This document shows positions 25,989 through 35,503 of a stretch of 43,392 nt of DNA, in pieces. The position numbers and the translations under genes were made by a program. Every line of letters begins with the position of its first letter. Position 1 is the stretch's first letter. The stretch spans positions 40,719 through 84,110 of the forward strand of contig LFJO01000016.1 in assembly GCA_001038565.1 (NCBI GenBank), read 5' to 3'. This DNA comes from Alkalihalobacillus pseudalcaliphilus. GTDB taxonomy: Bacteria; Bacillota; Bacilli; Bacillales; Bacillaceae_D. The notes beneath the pieces are model-generated. The model was given only the letters and a program-made list of their open reading frames with translations, did not search any database and was not told where the DNA came from.

Positions 25989-27524
25989 ATGAACAATTTC
26001 AAAAAATGGTGTGCGAATGTAGGTTTTATCGTCTTAGTTACATTATTAGTTGCTTGCGGAGGTAATGGCACAAATGAAAACGCTTCCTCTAATAATGGGA
26101 ACAGTAATGAAGCAGAACCGACTGGCAATGAAAATGAACCATTTAAGTTCTCAATTATGGCAAATCTTCACACGGCAGAAGTACCTGATAAGAAAGTACA
26201 AAATTTATTAGAAGAAGCAACCAACACAGAACTCGATATTCAATGGGTTCCAGATAGTAATTATGAAGAACGTTTAAATACGGCGTTTGCAACAGGGTCA
26301 TTACCTCAAGCTGTTTATATGAAGAATCAATCGACATATAACCAGTTTAAAGAAGCTATTCGTGATGATCAGTTTTGGGAGATTGGTCCCTATTTAGACC
26401 AGTTTGAAAACTTAAATAAACTAAAGCCTGAAGTAGTAGCAAATACATTGGTTGATGGAAAAATGTATGGTCTTTATCAAGGAAGACCGTTATCGCGTTC
26501 AGGAATCATTTATCGTAAGGATTGGGCAGAAAATTTAGGAATAGAGGCACCTACAACAGTAGAAGAATTTATGGAAATGGCAAGAGCTTTTACTGAAGAT
26601 GACCCAGATGGAAACGGTCGAAACGATACAATGGGATTAACAGATCGAAATGATTTAATTTATGGTGCTTTTAAAACGGTTGCATCATGGCATGGAGTGC
26701 CAAATAACTGGGGTGAAAAGGATGGCGAATTACTTCCAGAATTTATGTTTGATGAGTACGTTGAGACATTAGATTATATGAAAGAATTGCATGCGAATGG
26801 TTTTATGAATCAGGATTTTCCAGTGACAAGTAAAAATGACCAGCAAGCACTATTTAAAAATGGAACAGCAGGTATTTATATCGGTTCTATGGGTGATGTA
26901 TTATCACTTTACAATGATGCTTCACAATTAAATCCTGATCTTGAATTTGCTGTTCACAATTATGTGGAAGGTCCTAATGGAGAATATAACATTTGGGCGA
27001 TTCCAGGTTATGGTAATTTAGTTATCTTCCCTAAATCAGCTGTAAAAACAGAGGAAGAACTTTTAGGAATTCTTGCTTTCTATAATGAAATGATGACACC
27101 TGAAGTTGCAAATCTTACATTCTGGGGAGTCGAAGGTGAGCACTATGAAGTTCAAGATGGTCGTGCACTGGCTAATTCAGACTCAGCATTAACGGATAGG
27201 GAAGTTAAGCCATATCAATCAATTGAAATTGGTGAAGCGGATACAAATGGTCGTTATCTTGGTTTAGCAACGTATGATGCGAAAATTAAGGCTGATGAAC
27301 TAGAAATAGATAATGAGCAATACCTTGTTCATGATCCAACGATTACTCTTGATTCAGAAACATTCCAAACACATGGTGATCGATTACAGCAGATCATTAA
27401 TGATGTCACGTATCAATATATTTTAGGTCAAACTGACTTAGATGGTTTTAATAAAGCAGTAGATAATTGGAGAAATCAAGGTGGAGATGACATTATAAAG
27501 GAATTTAATGAGTCTAACCAATAA
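25989..27524 (+). CDS. extracellular solute-binding lipoprotein of ABC sugar importer (YtcQ/LplA-like)
   Basis: A 511-aa family-1 binding protein of the large YtcQ/LplA type. The signal peptide has the lipobox LVAC with lipidated Cys23, then a Ser/Asn/Glu-rich linker (25-50) and the two-lobed binding domain. It would capture rhamnogalacturonan- or pectin-derived oligosaccharides at the outer membrane face and pass them to the two permeases that follow. The start at 25989 follows GGGGGT. A hairpin after the gene probably lets the binding protein accumulate above the permeases. No ATPase gene accompanies it. Confidence 0.9.
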   Translation: MNNFKKWCANVGFIVLVTLLVACGGNGTNENASSNNGNSNEAEPTGNENEPFKFSIMANLHTAEVPDKKVQNLLEEATNTELDIQWVPDSNYEERLNTAFATGSLPQAVYMKNQSTYNQFKEAIRDDQFWEIGPYLDQFENLNKLKPEVVANTLVDGKMYGLYQGRPLSRSGIIYRKDWAENLGIEAPTTVEEFMEMARAFTEDDPDGNGRNDTMGLTDRNDLIYGAFKTVASWHGVPNNWGEKDGELLPEFMFDEYVETLDYMKELHANGFMNQDFPVTSKNDQQALFKNGTAGIYIGSMGDVLSLYNDASQLNPDLEFAVHNYVEGPNGEYNIWAIPGYGNLVIFPKSAVKTEEELLGILAFYNEMMTPEVANLTFWGVEGEHYEVQDGRALANSDSALTDREVKPYQSIEIGEADTNGRYLGLATYDAKIKADELEIDNEQYLVHDPTITLDSETFQTHGDRLQQIINDVTYQYILGQTDLDGFNKAVDNWRNQGGDDIIKEFNESNQ

Positions 27525-27540
27525 TTAATCCAAGATAATA

Positions 27541-27574
27541 GAAAGCAGGCAGGGCCTGATCTCTGCCTGCTTTC
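27541..27574 (+). terminator. intra-operon hairpin (attenuator or mRNA stabiliser)
   Basis: A 12-bp perfect stem GAAAGCAGGCAG/CTGCCTGCTTTC with a 10-nt loop, followed by TCATCTTA rather than a T-run. It lies between the binding-protein and first permease genes, the classic place for differential expression in sugar ABC operons. Confidence 0.7.
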
Positions 27575-27603
27575 TCATCTTATTTAAAGAATTGAGGTGC
27601 AGT

Positions 27604-28563
27604 ATGGCTAATCCAGTCATGATGGAAGATCGGCCGATCGTAACAAAATCGCAAAGGCGTCAAGAGCTGTGGAAAAAAATCTTAAAGAACAAGTGGATTT
27701 ATTTAATGATTGCTCCTGGAATTATTTATTTTTTCATTTATAAATATATTCCCATGTATGGACTCATTATTTCGTTTCAAGATTATAAACCTTATTTAGG
27801 GATAACTGGAAGTGAATGGGTTGGTCTTGACCATTTCAGAAGGCTATTTAATGATCCAGATTTTTGGATGATTTTTAGGAACACACTTATCTTATTTGGA
27901 TTGCAAGTGTTTATTGCTTTCCCGGTACCCATTATTCTAGCTCTAATGTTAAATGAACTTCGACTGAAATGGTATATGAAGGGTATCCAGACTTTAATTT
28001 ATATCCCTCACTTTATGTCTTGGGTAGTTATCGTTTCCATTAGTTATGTCATGCTAACACTTGATGGAGGAATTATTAACAATCTGTTACGAACGATGGA
28101 ATTTAATCAAATTAACTTCTTACTTAATCCAGATTGGTTTAGGCCGATGTACATCATTCAGATTATATGGCGAGAAGCTGGTTGGGGCACGATTATTTTT
28201 ATAGCGGCAATAGCATCTGTTGACCCGCAATTATATGAGGCGGCTAAGATGGATGGTGCTAACCGCTTAAGGCAGATGTGGCATATTACATTACCGGCGA
28301 TTCGTAGTGTCATCATTGTTCTGTTAATTCTGAAGATTGGAGATGTTTTAGAATTAGGTTTTGAACATGTCTACTTACTATTAAATGCATCCAATCGTGA
28401 AGTGGCAGAAATATTTGATACGTATGTCTACACGGCTGGGTTAAGGCAAGGTCAATTTAGTTACAGTACAGCAGTTGGTTTCTTTAAAGGGTTTGTTGGC
28501 TTGATATTAGTCGTTGGTGCAAACTGGATGGCAAAGAAAGCTGGAGAAGAAGGGGTTTATTAG
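27604..28563 (+). CDS. ABC sugar permease 1 (YteP/LplB-like)
   Basis: A 319-aa inner-membrane permease with a cytoplasmic N-terminal extension, about six helices and the EAA loop YEAAKMDGANRLRQMWHITL that contacts the ATPase. It forms the heterodimeric channel with the next gene product. The ATG at 27604 lies just after GAGGTG; a TTG at 27592 precedes that site. Second gene of the import operon. Confidence 0.92.
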   Translation: MANPVMMEDRPIVTKSQRRQELWKKILKNKWIYLMIAPGIIYFFIYKYIPMYGLIISFQDYKPYLGITGSEWVGLDHFRRLFNDPDFWMIFRNTLILFGLQVFIAFPVPIILALMLNELRLKWYMKGIQTLIYIPHFMSWVVIVSISYVMLTLDGGIINNLLRTMEFNQINFLLNPDWFRPMYIIQIIWREAGWGTIIFIAAIASVDPQLYEAAKMDGANRLRQMWHITLPAIRSVIIVLLILKIGDVLELGFEHVYLLLNASNREVAEIFDTYVYTAGLRQGQFSYSTAVGFFKGFVGLILVVGANWMAKKAGEEGVY

Positions 28564-28579
28564 GAAGGAGGCAATTAAG

Positions 28580-29455
28580 ATGGTTGGAGATAAATCAATA
28601 GGAAGTCGTCTATTTAACGCTGTCAACATGGTCATTCTAGGTATAATCGCGTTACTCTGTGTATTGCCTTTTATTCATGTTATTGGTAGCTCCTTTGCAA
28701 CAGGTGCAGAAATTGCAGCACGTAGTTTCTTGCTTTTCCCTACCCAATTTAGCTTGGATGCTTATCGTTACATTTTTTCAACGGATACGATTTTTCGTTC
28801 TTTAGGTGTATCGATTGGAGTAACAGTATTAGGGACACTTTGGAGTATGTTTTTCTCTGTTTTAACGGCGTACGGATTATCACGTAGAGACTTGGTTGGT
28901 AAGCGTTTTTTAATGTTTTTTATCGTTTTTACGATGTTATTTAATGGTGGGATGATTCCTACATTTTTAATAGTACAACAAACAGGTTTAATTGATTCAT
29001 TAGCAGCTCTTGTTATTCCGGTTACAATTAACGCATTTAATATGATTATTTTACGAAGCTTTTTTATGAACTTGCCAGATGGTTTAGAAGAATCAGCAAA
29101 AATTGATGGAGCGAGTGATTTCGGTATTTTATTCCGAATTGTTATACCATGTTCATTGCCGGCAATTGCGACAATTTCTTTATTTTATGCGGTTACCTAT
29201 TGGAATACGTATATGCATGCGATTCTTTATATTAATGATCCTAGCAAATGGCCTGTTCAGGTTTTACTAAGACAAATTGTCGTATTGGCCACAGGGCTTA
29301 ACTATGATGGCTCAGAATATACGAATGTACCACCACCTGAAATTAGTGTAAAAATGGCAGTTATCGTAGTGGCGACGATTCCGGTGTTACTTGTTTACCC
29401 ATTCTTACAGAAATATTTTGCAAAAGGCGCATTAATTGGTTCAATGAAGGGTTAA
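28580..29455 (+). CDS. ABC sugar permease 2 (YtcP/LplC-like)
   Basis: A 291-aa carbohydrate ABC permease of the LplC/YtcP type, with about six helices and the EAA loop LEESAKIDGASDFGILFRIV. The ATG at 28580 is 8 nt after AAGGAGG; a more upstream frame overlaps permease 1. It ends GALIGSMKG, typical of the group. It pairs with permease 1, and energisation must come from an ATPase encoded elsewhere. Confidence 0.93.
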   Translation: MVGDKSIGSRLFNAVNMVILGIIALLCVLPFIHVIGSSFATGAEIAARSFLLFPTQFSLDAYRYIFSTDTIFRSLGVSIGVTVLGTLWSMFFSVLTAYGLSRRDLVGKRFLMFFIVFTMLFNGGMIPTFLIVQQTGLIDSLAALVIPVTINAFNMIILRSFFMNLPDGLEESAKIDGASDFGILFRIVIPCSLPAIATISLFYAVTYWNTYMHAILYINDPSKWPVQVLLRQIVVLATGLNYDGSEYTNVPPPEISVKMAVIVVATIPVLLVYPFLQKYFAKGALIGSMKG

Positions 29456-29459
29456 CGCG

Positions 29460-30368
29460 ATGAGTGAAGTTGACCACTTTTTACAGGGACTTTATGAGCA
29501 AAAATCAAAAGTAGTTGATCTTAAAGCACGAAGAAAGGCAATAAAAGAGGCCTTAGGTTCATTTTCGAGTAACAATTGCGAAGTTAAATGTGTGAAAACA
29601 ATTCAGCATCAAGGTTATCTAGAGGCGGAATATTTGTTAGCGACCACTGGCCCATTATACTTACCTTTTCGTCTACTAACTCCTAATTATGTCAATAACG
29701 GCTCTGAAGTTGTACTGGCTTTACATGGACATGGTCGTGGTGCTAATGAGGCATTAAATAAAAATAGTATTCACCGTGGCTTTGCTCTATCTTTTGTGGA
29801 GCGAGGAATGACCGTTGTTTTGCCTGAATTAGTTGGTTTTGGACAAAGGACCAAATCCAATGAAAAAAAGGAGAATAGTTGCTTTTCTTTGGCAGCTCAG
29901 CTTCTGTTATATAAGCAAACACTTGCTGGATTAAGAGTTTTTGAGTGTAAGAGGTTAGTAGACTGGTTAACACGTGAAGGTTATACCCAAATTGGCTGTA
30001 TGGGATTTTCAGGTGGAGGTTGGATAGCTAGTTTATTAACGGCTATTGATGAGCGGATTAAAGCAACGGTACTAAGTGGATTTGGTAGTTTTTTTAAGGA
30101 TAGTATTATCTCGAGTGATCATTGTCTTGATAACTATGTACCTGGATTTATGAAAATTGGAGAAATGACAGATTTATTAGAACTTATAGTACCGCGACCT
30201 CTCTTAATTGAGGCTGGTGAAGAGGATCATTTATTTCCATTTCAATCTATTCAGGATGTTATTCGTAAAAATGAACAGGTTATACTGTCCCCTTTTGTTG
30301 GCGGCCATATGGTTAGTGGGCATCAATCTATTCCGTGGCTTATACAAGAAGTGAGGAAGGAGAGATAA
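29460..30368 (+). CDS. alpha/beta hydrolase, probable sugar acetylesterase
   Basis: A 302-aa alpha/beta hydrolase with an N-terminal helical extension (1-45), an oxyanion-region ALHGHGRG (87-94), the nucleophile Ser184 in GFSGG, probable acid Asp256 (GEEDHLF) and His283 or His288. It resembles the Abhydrolase_7 / acetyl-xylan-esterase-like group. There is no signal peptide, so it acts in the cytoplasm on imported oligosaccharides, probably removing acetyl or other esters; the substrate is inferred from its neighbours. It sits 4 nt after permease 2 and 1 nt before the GH43 gene. Confidence 0.75.
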   Translation: MSEVDHFLQGLYEQKSKVVDLKARRKAIKEALGSFSSNNCEVKCVKTIQHQGYLEAEYLLATTGPLYLPFRLLTPNYVNNGSEVVLALHGHGRGANEALNKNSIHRGFALSFVERGMTVVLPELVGFGQRTKSNEKKENSCFSLAAQLLLYKQTLAGLRVFECKRLVDWLTREGYTQIGCMGFSGGGWIASLLTAIDERIKATVLSGFGSFFKDSIISSDHCLDNYVPGFMKIGEMTDLLELIVPRPLLIEAGEEDHLFPFQSIQDVIRKNEQVILSPFVGGHMVSGHQSIPWLIQEVRKER

Positions 30369-30369
30369 A

Positions 30370-31947
30370 ATGGCAACATATCAGAACCCAATTATTCCAG
30401 GGTTTTATCCAGATCCATCTATTTGTAGGGTTGGAGATGACTATTATTTAGTCACCTCCACGTTTGAATATTTTCCAGGTGTACCGATTTTCCATTCTAA
30501 AGATCTCGTTAATTGGAAACAAATTGGTCATGTTCTTGACCGCCCCTCTCAACTTAATTTAGATGGTATCCCTAATTCTAAGGGGATTTACGCCCCGACA
30601 ATTCGTTATCATGAAGGTATTTATTACATGATTACTACATTTGTTGTGAGTCAACATGGCGAACGTAAGAACTTTTATGTCACAGCAACCGACCCAGCGG
30701 GACCTTGGTCAGATCCTATTTGGTTAACAGGAGCTCCGGGTATTGATCCTTCACTGTTTTTTGATGATGATGGTCGTGTCTATTATACAGGTAACCGAGT
30801 TCCTCCGACTGGACAGACGCATGCGAAACATATGGAAATTTGGCTGCAAGAGTTAGATGTTTATGAAGAAAAACTTATCGGTGAACCAGTTGGGATTTGG
30901 GATGGGGCTTTAAAGATTGCCCATGCTCAAGAGTCACCACATGTTTATAAAAAAGATGGATATTATTACTTAATCATTGCTGAGGGTGGAACAGGTTATA
31001 CACATGCTGTAACCGTTGCGAGAAGCAAACATATTGCAGGACCTTATGAACCAAATAAACGGAATCCAATTTTAACACACAGGCATTTAGGCCAGAACTA
31101 TCCAATCTCAAATGTTGGTCACGCCGATATTATTGAAACACAGGACGGGGAATGGTGGCTATTTTGTTTAGCGTCAAGGCCTTATGGTGGTGGAATGTAT
31201 CGGAATATGGGGAGAGAAACTTTTTTAGCACCAGTAGTTTGGGAAGAGGATTGGCCAGTAGTTGCTCCTGAAACAGGAAGGTTAGAAGAAATAATGACGG
31301 GTCCTTCGTTATTAAAAGACAATGCTAGAGTGGAAATTAAAACGTTTGATTCATTTGATGACAAAAAACTCGGGTTAGAGTGGAATTCAATTCGAACACC
31401 GCGAGAGAACTTTTTCTCATTGGAAGAACGACCTGGGTACTTAAGGCTCAAACTAAAGCCAGAAAGTCTAGCGGAAGAAGCAAATCCTAGTTTTATCGGG
31501 AGAAGGCAGCAACATATAAGTTATCAAGCCGTAACCGAGCTTGAGTTTGAACCAAAAAAGGCAGATGAAGCAGCAGGAATGACGCTTTTTCATTCGAATG
31601 ATTTTCATTATCGTCTAGAAGTTAGTTATCAAGAGGGAAAAGAATTACGCGTTGTCAAACGTGCTGCAGGTGAAGAAGAAACGATAAAAGTAGAGCGAGT
31701 TATTGGGCGTGGTTCTATTCAATTGAAAGCGGTGGCCATAAAACAGGATATCAGCTTTTATTATCGTGTTTCAGATGCAGAAAGTTGGACCTTGTTAGTG
31801 GATAACCAAGACGGCAGGATTTTGAGTACCGATATAGCGGGTGGGTTTGTTGGCACATATGTTGGACTCTTTGCAACTAGTAATGGACAGATAACTGAAA
31901 CAGTGGCAGATTTTGATTGGTTTGAATATAAGGAGGCTCATATATGA
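30370..31947 (+). CDS. GH43 glycosidase (beta-xylosidase/alpha-L-arabinofuranosidase type)
   Basis: A 525-aa cytoplasmic family-43 glycoside hydrolase. The five-bladed propeller domain (1 to about 315) has catalytic base Asp15 (YPDPS), pKa modulator Asp126 (GIDPSLF) and acid Glu188 (AQESPH). A C-terminal concanavalin-like beta-sandwich (about 330-520), as in beta-xylosidases, follows. It probably removes arabinose, xylose or galactose side residues from imported pectin fragments; specificity is not readable by eye. The ATG at 30370 follows AAGGAGAG. Its stop overlaps the GH105 start (ATGA). Confidence 0.9.
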   Translation: MATYQNPIIPGFYPDPSICRVGDDYYLVTSTFEYFPGVPIFHSKDLVNWKQIGHVLDRPSQLNLDGIPNSKGIYAPTIRYHEGIYYMITTFVVSQHGERKNFYVTATDPAGPWSDPIWLTGAPGIDPSLFFDDDGRVYYTGNRVPPTGQTHAKHMEIWLQELDVYEEKLIGEPVGIWDGALKIAHAQESPHVYKKDGYYYLIIAEGGTGYTHAVTVARSKHIAGPYEPNKRNPILTHRHLGQNYPISNVGHADIIETQDGEWWLFCLASRPYGGGMYRNMGRETFLAPVVWEEDWPVVAPETGRLEEIMTGPSLLKDNARVEIKTFDSFDDKKLGLEWNSIRTPRENFFSLEERPGYLRLKLKPESLAEEANPSFIGRRQQHISYQAVTELEFEPKKADEAAGMTLFHSNDFHYRLEVSYQEGKELRVVKRAAGEEETIKVERVIGRGSIQLKAVAIKQDISFYYRVSDAESWTLLVDNQDGRILSTDIAGGFVGTYVGLFATSNGQITETVADFDWFEYKEAHI

Positions 31948-33050
31948 CAGAAGCGACAAAAAGTTTAAAATATACACCCTTAGAGTGGGCAAAAAAAGCG
32001 TGTGATAGTATTATGCAGCTTTATCGTCCGGTAGAGATGCCACCGGCTCATCGCTGGCATTATCATCAAGGTGTTTTTTTATGTGGTGTTCATCGTATCT
32101 GGGAAATGGAGCAGGATGAACGTTATTGGCATTACGTGAAAGAGTATGTCGATGAGCTTGTTGATGAACAGGGTAACTTCATATTTAGACGAGATGAGCT
32201 TGACGCCATTCAAGCGGGGTTATTGTTACTGCCGTTGTATGAAAAGACGGGCGAGTACCGCTATAAAGAAGCGGCGAGAAAGCTAAGAGGACTATTTCAT
32301 ACATTAAATCGTAATCGATATGGTGGTTTCTGGCATAAGGATAAATATCCGAATCAAATGTGGTTAGATGGTTTATATATGGGGGGACCTTTTGCTTTAC
32401 AATACGGACAGATGTTTAATGAACCGGAATTAACAGACTTGTTTATTCGACAAGAGGCACTGATTCGTAAGTTCACAAAAGATGAAAGTACAGGCTTATA
32501 TAAACATGCATGGGATGCGAGTAAACAGGTTGCGGTTTGTGACAAAGAGACAGGGCAAACAACAGAGGTTTGGGGGCGTGCTCTTGGTTGGTACGTCATG
32601 ACATTGGCAGATGTGATTGAGTGGCTTGGTGATGATCATTATAAGCAGGCAGAATTAATGGGTGCCTTTGAAGATGTGATGGAGAATTTGATGCGCTACC
32701 AAGATGAAGAAAGTGGGCTTTGGTATCAGGTTGTTGATAAGGGTGAACAGGAGGACAACTGGTTAGAAAGCTCATGTACGAGCCTTTTTGTATATGCGTT
32801 AGCGAAAGGTTATCGGTTAGGTTATTTAAAGAAGGAAGCTTATGAGAGAGCGGTCAAAGGTTTGAATGGGATTATTGAACATTCTGTAGAAATCAGTGAA
32901 GAAGGTTCTTTGGAACTGAAGGATATCTGTATAGGAACGTCAATCGGTTTTTATGAGGACTACGTGACACGACCGACGAGTGTGAACGACCTTCATGGTG
33001 TAGGAGCTTTTGCGTTGGCTTGTACAGAAGTGGAAAAAGCACAAAAGTAA
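31944..33050 (+). CDS. yteR: GH105 unsaturated rhamnogalacturonyl hydrolase (YteR-like)
   Basis: A 368-aa alpha6/alpha6-barrel hydrolase that hydrates the double bond of unsaturated galacturonyl-rhamnose, releasing 5-keto-4-deoxyuronate for KduI. The catalytic Asp142 lies in MWLDGLYMGGPF, matching Asp143 of B. subtilis YteR, and the EVWGRALGWYVM and SSCTSLFVYALAKG blocks are present. It has no signal peptide, so it acts on imported oligosaccharides. Translation is coupled to GH43 by a 4-nt overlap. Confidence 0.94.
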   Translation: MTEATKSLKYTPLEWAKKACDSIMQLYRPVEMPPAHRWHYHQGVFLCGVHRIWEMEQDERYWHYVKEYVDELVDEQGNFIFRRDELDAIQAGLLLLPLYEKTGEYRYKEAARKLRGLFHTLNRNRYGGFWHKDKYPNQMWLDGLYMGGPFALQYGQMFNEPELTDLFIRQEALIRKFTKDESTGLYKHAWDASKQVAVCDKETGQTTEVWGRALGWYVMTLADVIEWLGDDHYKQAELMGAFEDVMENLMRYQDEESGLWYQVVDKGEQEDNWLESSCTSLFVYALAKGYRLGYLKKEAYERAVKGLNGIIEHSVEISEEGSLELKDICIGTSIGFYEDYVTRPTSVNDLHGVGAFALACTEVEKAQK

Positions 33051-33075
33051 TTTAAGATTGAGAGGCGGAGAAGGT

Positions 33076-33543
33076 ATGAAGAAGTGGGTAGTAATCGTAG
33101 TGCTGCTTATAAGCATTCTACTAGTAGGCTGTAGTGAAAAGGATGATGAGCGGCTTCATGTTATGGCCTTCTCCGATGAAATCTATGAAAAGCAACAACA
33201 ATTAAGTAAGTGGATCGATTCGGAGGATGTTCGCGTAACGGTGTTCCCTACGATTTTGGAACGTCTTATTGTTGAGCTCGCTGGTCATCAAGCACATATT
33301 TTAATTGTTCATGAAAGTATTACCGAACCAATGGATCCAGAAGGGCTAGTACCGTTAGAAGACTTTAAAGCAGAACCGTATGTATTAAGAGATGAAAGCT
33401 TTGTGGCGGGCTTGGCATTAAAAGAAATACTCTCAGGGATCGTTGAATTAGAAAGTGAACATTTACTGGCAGTACCTGTTTATCATGAACGGTCAAAGGA
33501 AGCCATAGCATTTATTAAAGAGGGATTAGAGGAGGTAGAGTAA
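33076..33543 (+). CDS. yteS: small lipoprotein, YteS-like
   Basis: A 155-aa lipoprotein with signal peptide and lipobox LVGC (Cys19). The mature part looks like a single lobe of a solute-binding protein: VRVTVFPTILERLIVELAG then AHILIVHES, and a late LLAVPVYHERSKEA strand-helix. It occupies the yteS position of the B. subtilis yteR-yteS-yteT-yteU locus. Function is unknown; it could be an accessory to the importer or partner of the adjacent DUF624 protein (inference). The ATG at 33076 follows GGAGAAGG. Its stop overlaps the next start (TAATG). Confidence 0.75.
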   Translation: MKKWVVIVVLLISILLVGCSEKDDERLHVMAFSDEIYEKQQQLSKWIDSEDVRVTVFPTILERLIVELAGHQAHILIVHESITEPMDPEGLVPLEDFKAEPYVLRDESFVAGLALKEILSGIVELESEHLLAVPVYHERSKEAIAFIKEGLEEVE

Positions 33544-34187
33544 TGGAATTGTCCGGCATTTGGGGTGGCTTTTATCGTGTTTCTCTTCGTGTTTCCAAAA
33601 TGGCTTATGCCAATGCTTTATGGGTGTTATTTAGTTTGTTAGGGCTCATTGTACTGGGGATTGCACCAGCTACAGTCGCTTTATTTAGCATTACGAAGGA
33701 TTGGGCAAAGAAGGACTGGGATCAACCCGTGTTTCAAACTTTTTGGCAAACGTATAAGACTGAATTCTTCCGAGCAAATGGCGTTGGATGGGCATTTTTT
33801 GTTATCGGTTTCCTCATTTATTGGAACTTTACTTTATTTGCAGGTGCAAGTATCGTCATGATGGTTATTCGAGCATTTTTACTCATGGTCACCGTCTTAT
33901 TTGCCGGAACATTGCTCCTATTTTTCCCTACGTATGTCAATTTTCATTTAAAAGGGTTAGCACGTGTTCGAGCAGCATTGATGATGGCATGTGGTCATCC
34001 TCTTCATGTTGTTTTGTTAATGGCTAGCATTGTTGCTTTGCAGGCTGTTTTTATGTATCTTCCTGGTCTTATTATCTTTTTTGCTGCGGCAACGATCGCT
34101 TATGTCATTTCTTGGTTTGCCCATCATATTTTTGAAGCGATGAAAAAGAAACAAACGATTGAAAATGAAGCCATTTCTCATGGCTAA
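33543..34187 (+). CDS. yteU: DUF624 membrane protein, YteU/YesL-like
   Basis: A 214-aa membrane protein with about five hydrophobic helices. It has the DUF624 hallmarks of an N-terminal amphipathic stretch and the ALWVLFSLLGLIVLGIAPAT motif, where a Gly-Pro-Ala turn precedes a conserved cytoplasmic loop with a Trp-rich TKDWAKKDWDQPV segment. Family members (YesL, YteU) occur in pectin and other sugar ABC loci; their role is not established. It overlaps the lipoprotein gene by 1 nt and is followed by the Gfo/Idh gene. Confidence 0.85.
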   Translation: MELSGIWGGFYRVSLRVSKMAYANALWVLFSLLGLIVLGIAPATVALFSITKDWAKKDWDQPVFQTFWQTYKTEFFRANGVGWAFFVIGFLIYWNFTLFAGASIVMMVIRAFLLMVTVLFAGTLLLFFPTYVNFHLKGLARVRAALMMACGHPLHVVLLMASIVALQAVFMYLPGLIIFFAAATIAYVISWFAHHIFEAMKKKQTIENEAISHG

Positions 34188-34201
34188 GGGGTTGAGTGTA
34201 A

Positions 34202-35503
34202 ATGAAAAAAATAGTTGTCTGTGGTTTAAGTAATCGAGCGTTAAAAATGTTTATAGAGCCGGTGTTAACACGTTTTTTCAATTCAAATGAAATTGTTGGT
34301 TTGTTAGATATTGATAAAAGAAGGTATGAAGTATGTGTGGATACGTTTCCACAGTTAGAAAAAATACCATTTTACCGACAGGATGAATTTGAGAAAATGG
34401 TGGCTGAAACAGGTGCGACCACTGTTATTGTGACGAGTCGAGATGATACGCATGTTGATTATATCGTAAAAGGCTTACAGTTAGATTTAGATATTATTAG
34501 TGAAAAGCCAATGGTGACGACGAGTGATGATGCAATTCGTGTGTTAGAAGCAGAACGAGAGAGCAAAGGCAAAGTAACCGTTGCCTTTAATTACCGATAT
34601 AGTCCTTATCACACAAAAATAAAAGAGTTGATTGATTCAGGCAAAATAGGGCGTGTGACCTCGATTGACCTCAATTGGTATATTGATACGTACCATGGCT
34701 CGAGCTATTTTAAGAGATGGAACCGTGATCGAGACTTTTCTGGAGGATTATCGGTTCATAAATCAACCCACCATTTTGACTTAGTAAACTGGTGGATTGA
34801 CCAGAAGCCTGAGGAAGTTTTTGCTTATGGAGCTTTGAACTATTACGGGGCAGATAGTGAGCTTAATCCAAGTCGAGTGGATGGGCGCCATTGTGGAACC
34901 TGTACGGAACAATTAGATTGTGATTATTACCGTCGTTGGTCGGGACGTAGTCAAAGTGTGGCTGTGCGTGATGATCATTTGATGGCTGGTCAAGATTTAG
35001 GTGCTTATACAGGGTATCGCCCAGATTCCTGTATTTTTGACAGCGATATTGAGATTGAAGATACGTATGTAGCAACGGTGAAATATAACAAGGGAGCATT
35101 ATTAAGCTATTCCATTAATTTCTCTGTCCCTTATGAAGGTTATCGTCTTGCGATTAATGGAACAAAAGGTAGGATAGAGACACAGGAATACCATGCTCCA
35201 TCAAGGACTCCTTTTCCAACACCAGAGCAAACGATTGATTATATTCCATTATTCGGGTCAAAAGAAATTATTCATGTAGTGAAAAATGATGGTGGTCATG
35301 GTGGTGGCGATCCGCTGATTCAAGAGGATTTATACTTAGGTTCTGATCCGAGTCGTGGCTATGAAGTACTTGCAGGTGCTGAGGCTGGTGCCTATTCGAT
35401 CGCTGTTGGTGAAGCCGTTTGGAAATCAGCAAAAAGTGGCCAGTCTGTAAAAGTGAAAGAGCTCTTAGCCGAGACCGAGGAGTGTAAGCCATGGATTATA
35501 TGA
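34202..35503 (+). CDS. yteT: Gfo/Idh/MocA oxidoreductase, YteT-like
   Basis: A 433-aa NAD(P)-dependent oxidoreductase. An N-terminal Rossmann fold with GLSNRA (8-13), the Glu101-Lys102-Pro103 triad typical of the family, and a C-terminal alpha/beta domain. A Cys cluster CGTCTEQLDCDYY in the middle is unusual for Gfo/Idh enzymes and could bind a metal. It matches B. subtilis YteT by position, and no reaction is assigned; it may oxidise or epimerise a sugar released from rhamnogalacturonan. It overlaps uxaA by 13 nt. Confidence 0.8.
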   Translation: MKKIVVCGLSNRALKMFIEPVLTRFFNSNEIVGLLDIDKRRYEVCVDTFPQLEKIPFYRQDEFEKMVAETGATTVIVTSRDDTHVDYIVKGLQLDLDIISEKPMVTTSDDAIRVLEAERESKGKVTVAFNYRYSPYHTKIKELIDSGKIGRVTSIDLNWYIDTYHGSSYFKRWNRDRDFSGGLSVHKSTHHFDLVNWWIDQKPEEVFAYGALNYYGADSELNPSRVDGRHCGTCTEQLDCDYYRRWSGRSQSVAVRDDHLMAGQDLGAYTGYRPDSCIFDSDIEIEDTYVATVKYNKGALLSYSINFSVPYEGYRLAINGTKGRIETQEYHAPSRTPFPTPEQTIDYIPLFGSKEIIHVVKNDGGHGGGDPLIQEDLYLGSDPSRGYEVLAGAEAGAYSIAVGEAVWKSAKSGQSVKVKELLAETEECKPWII

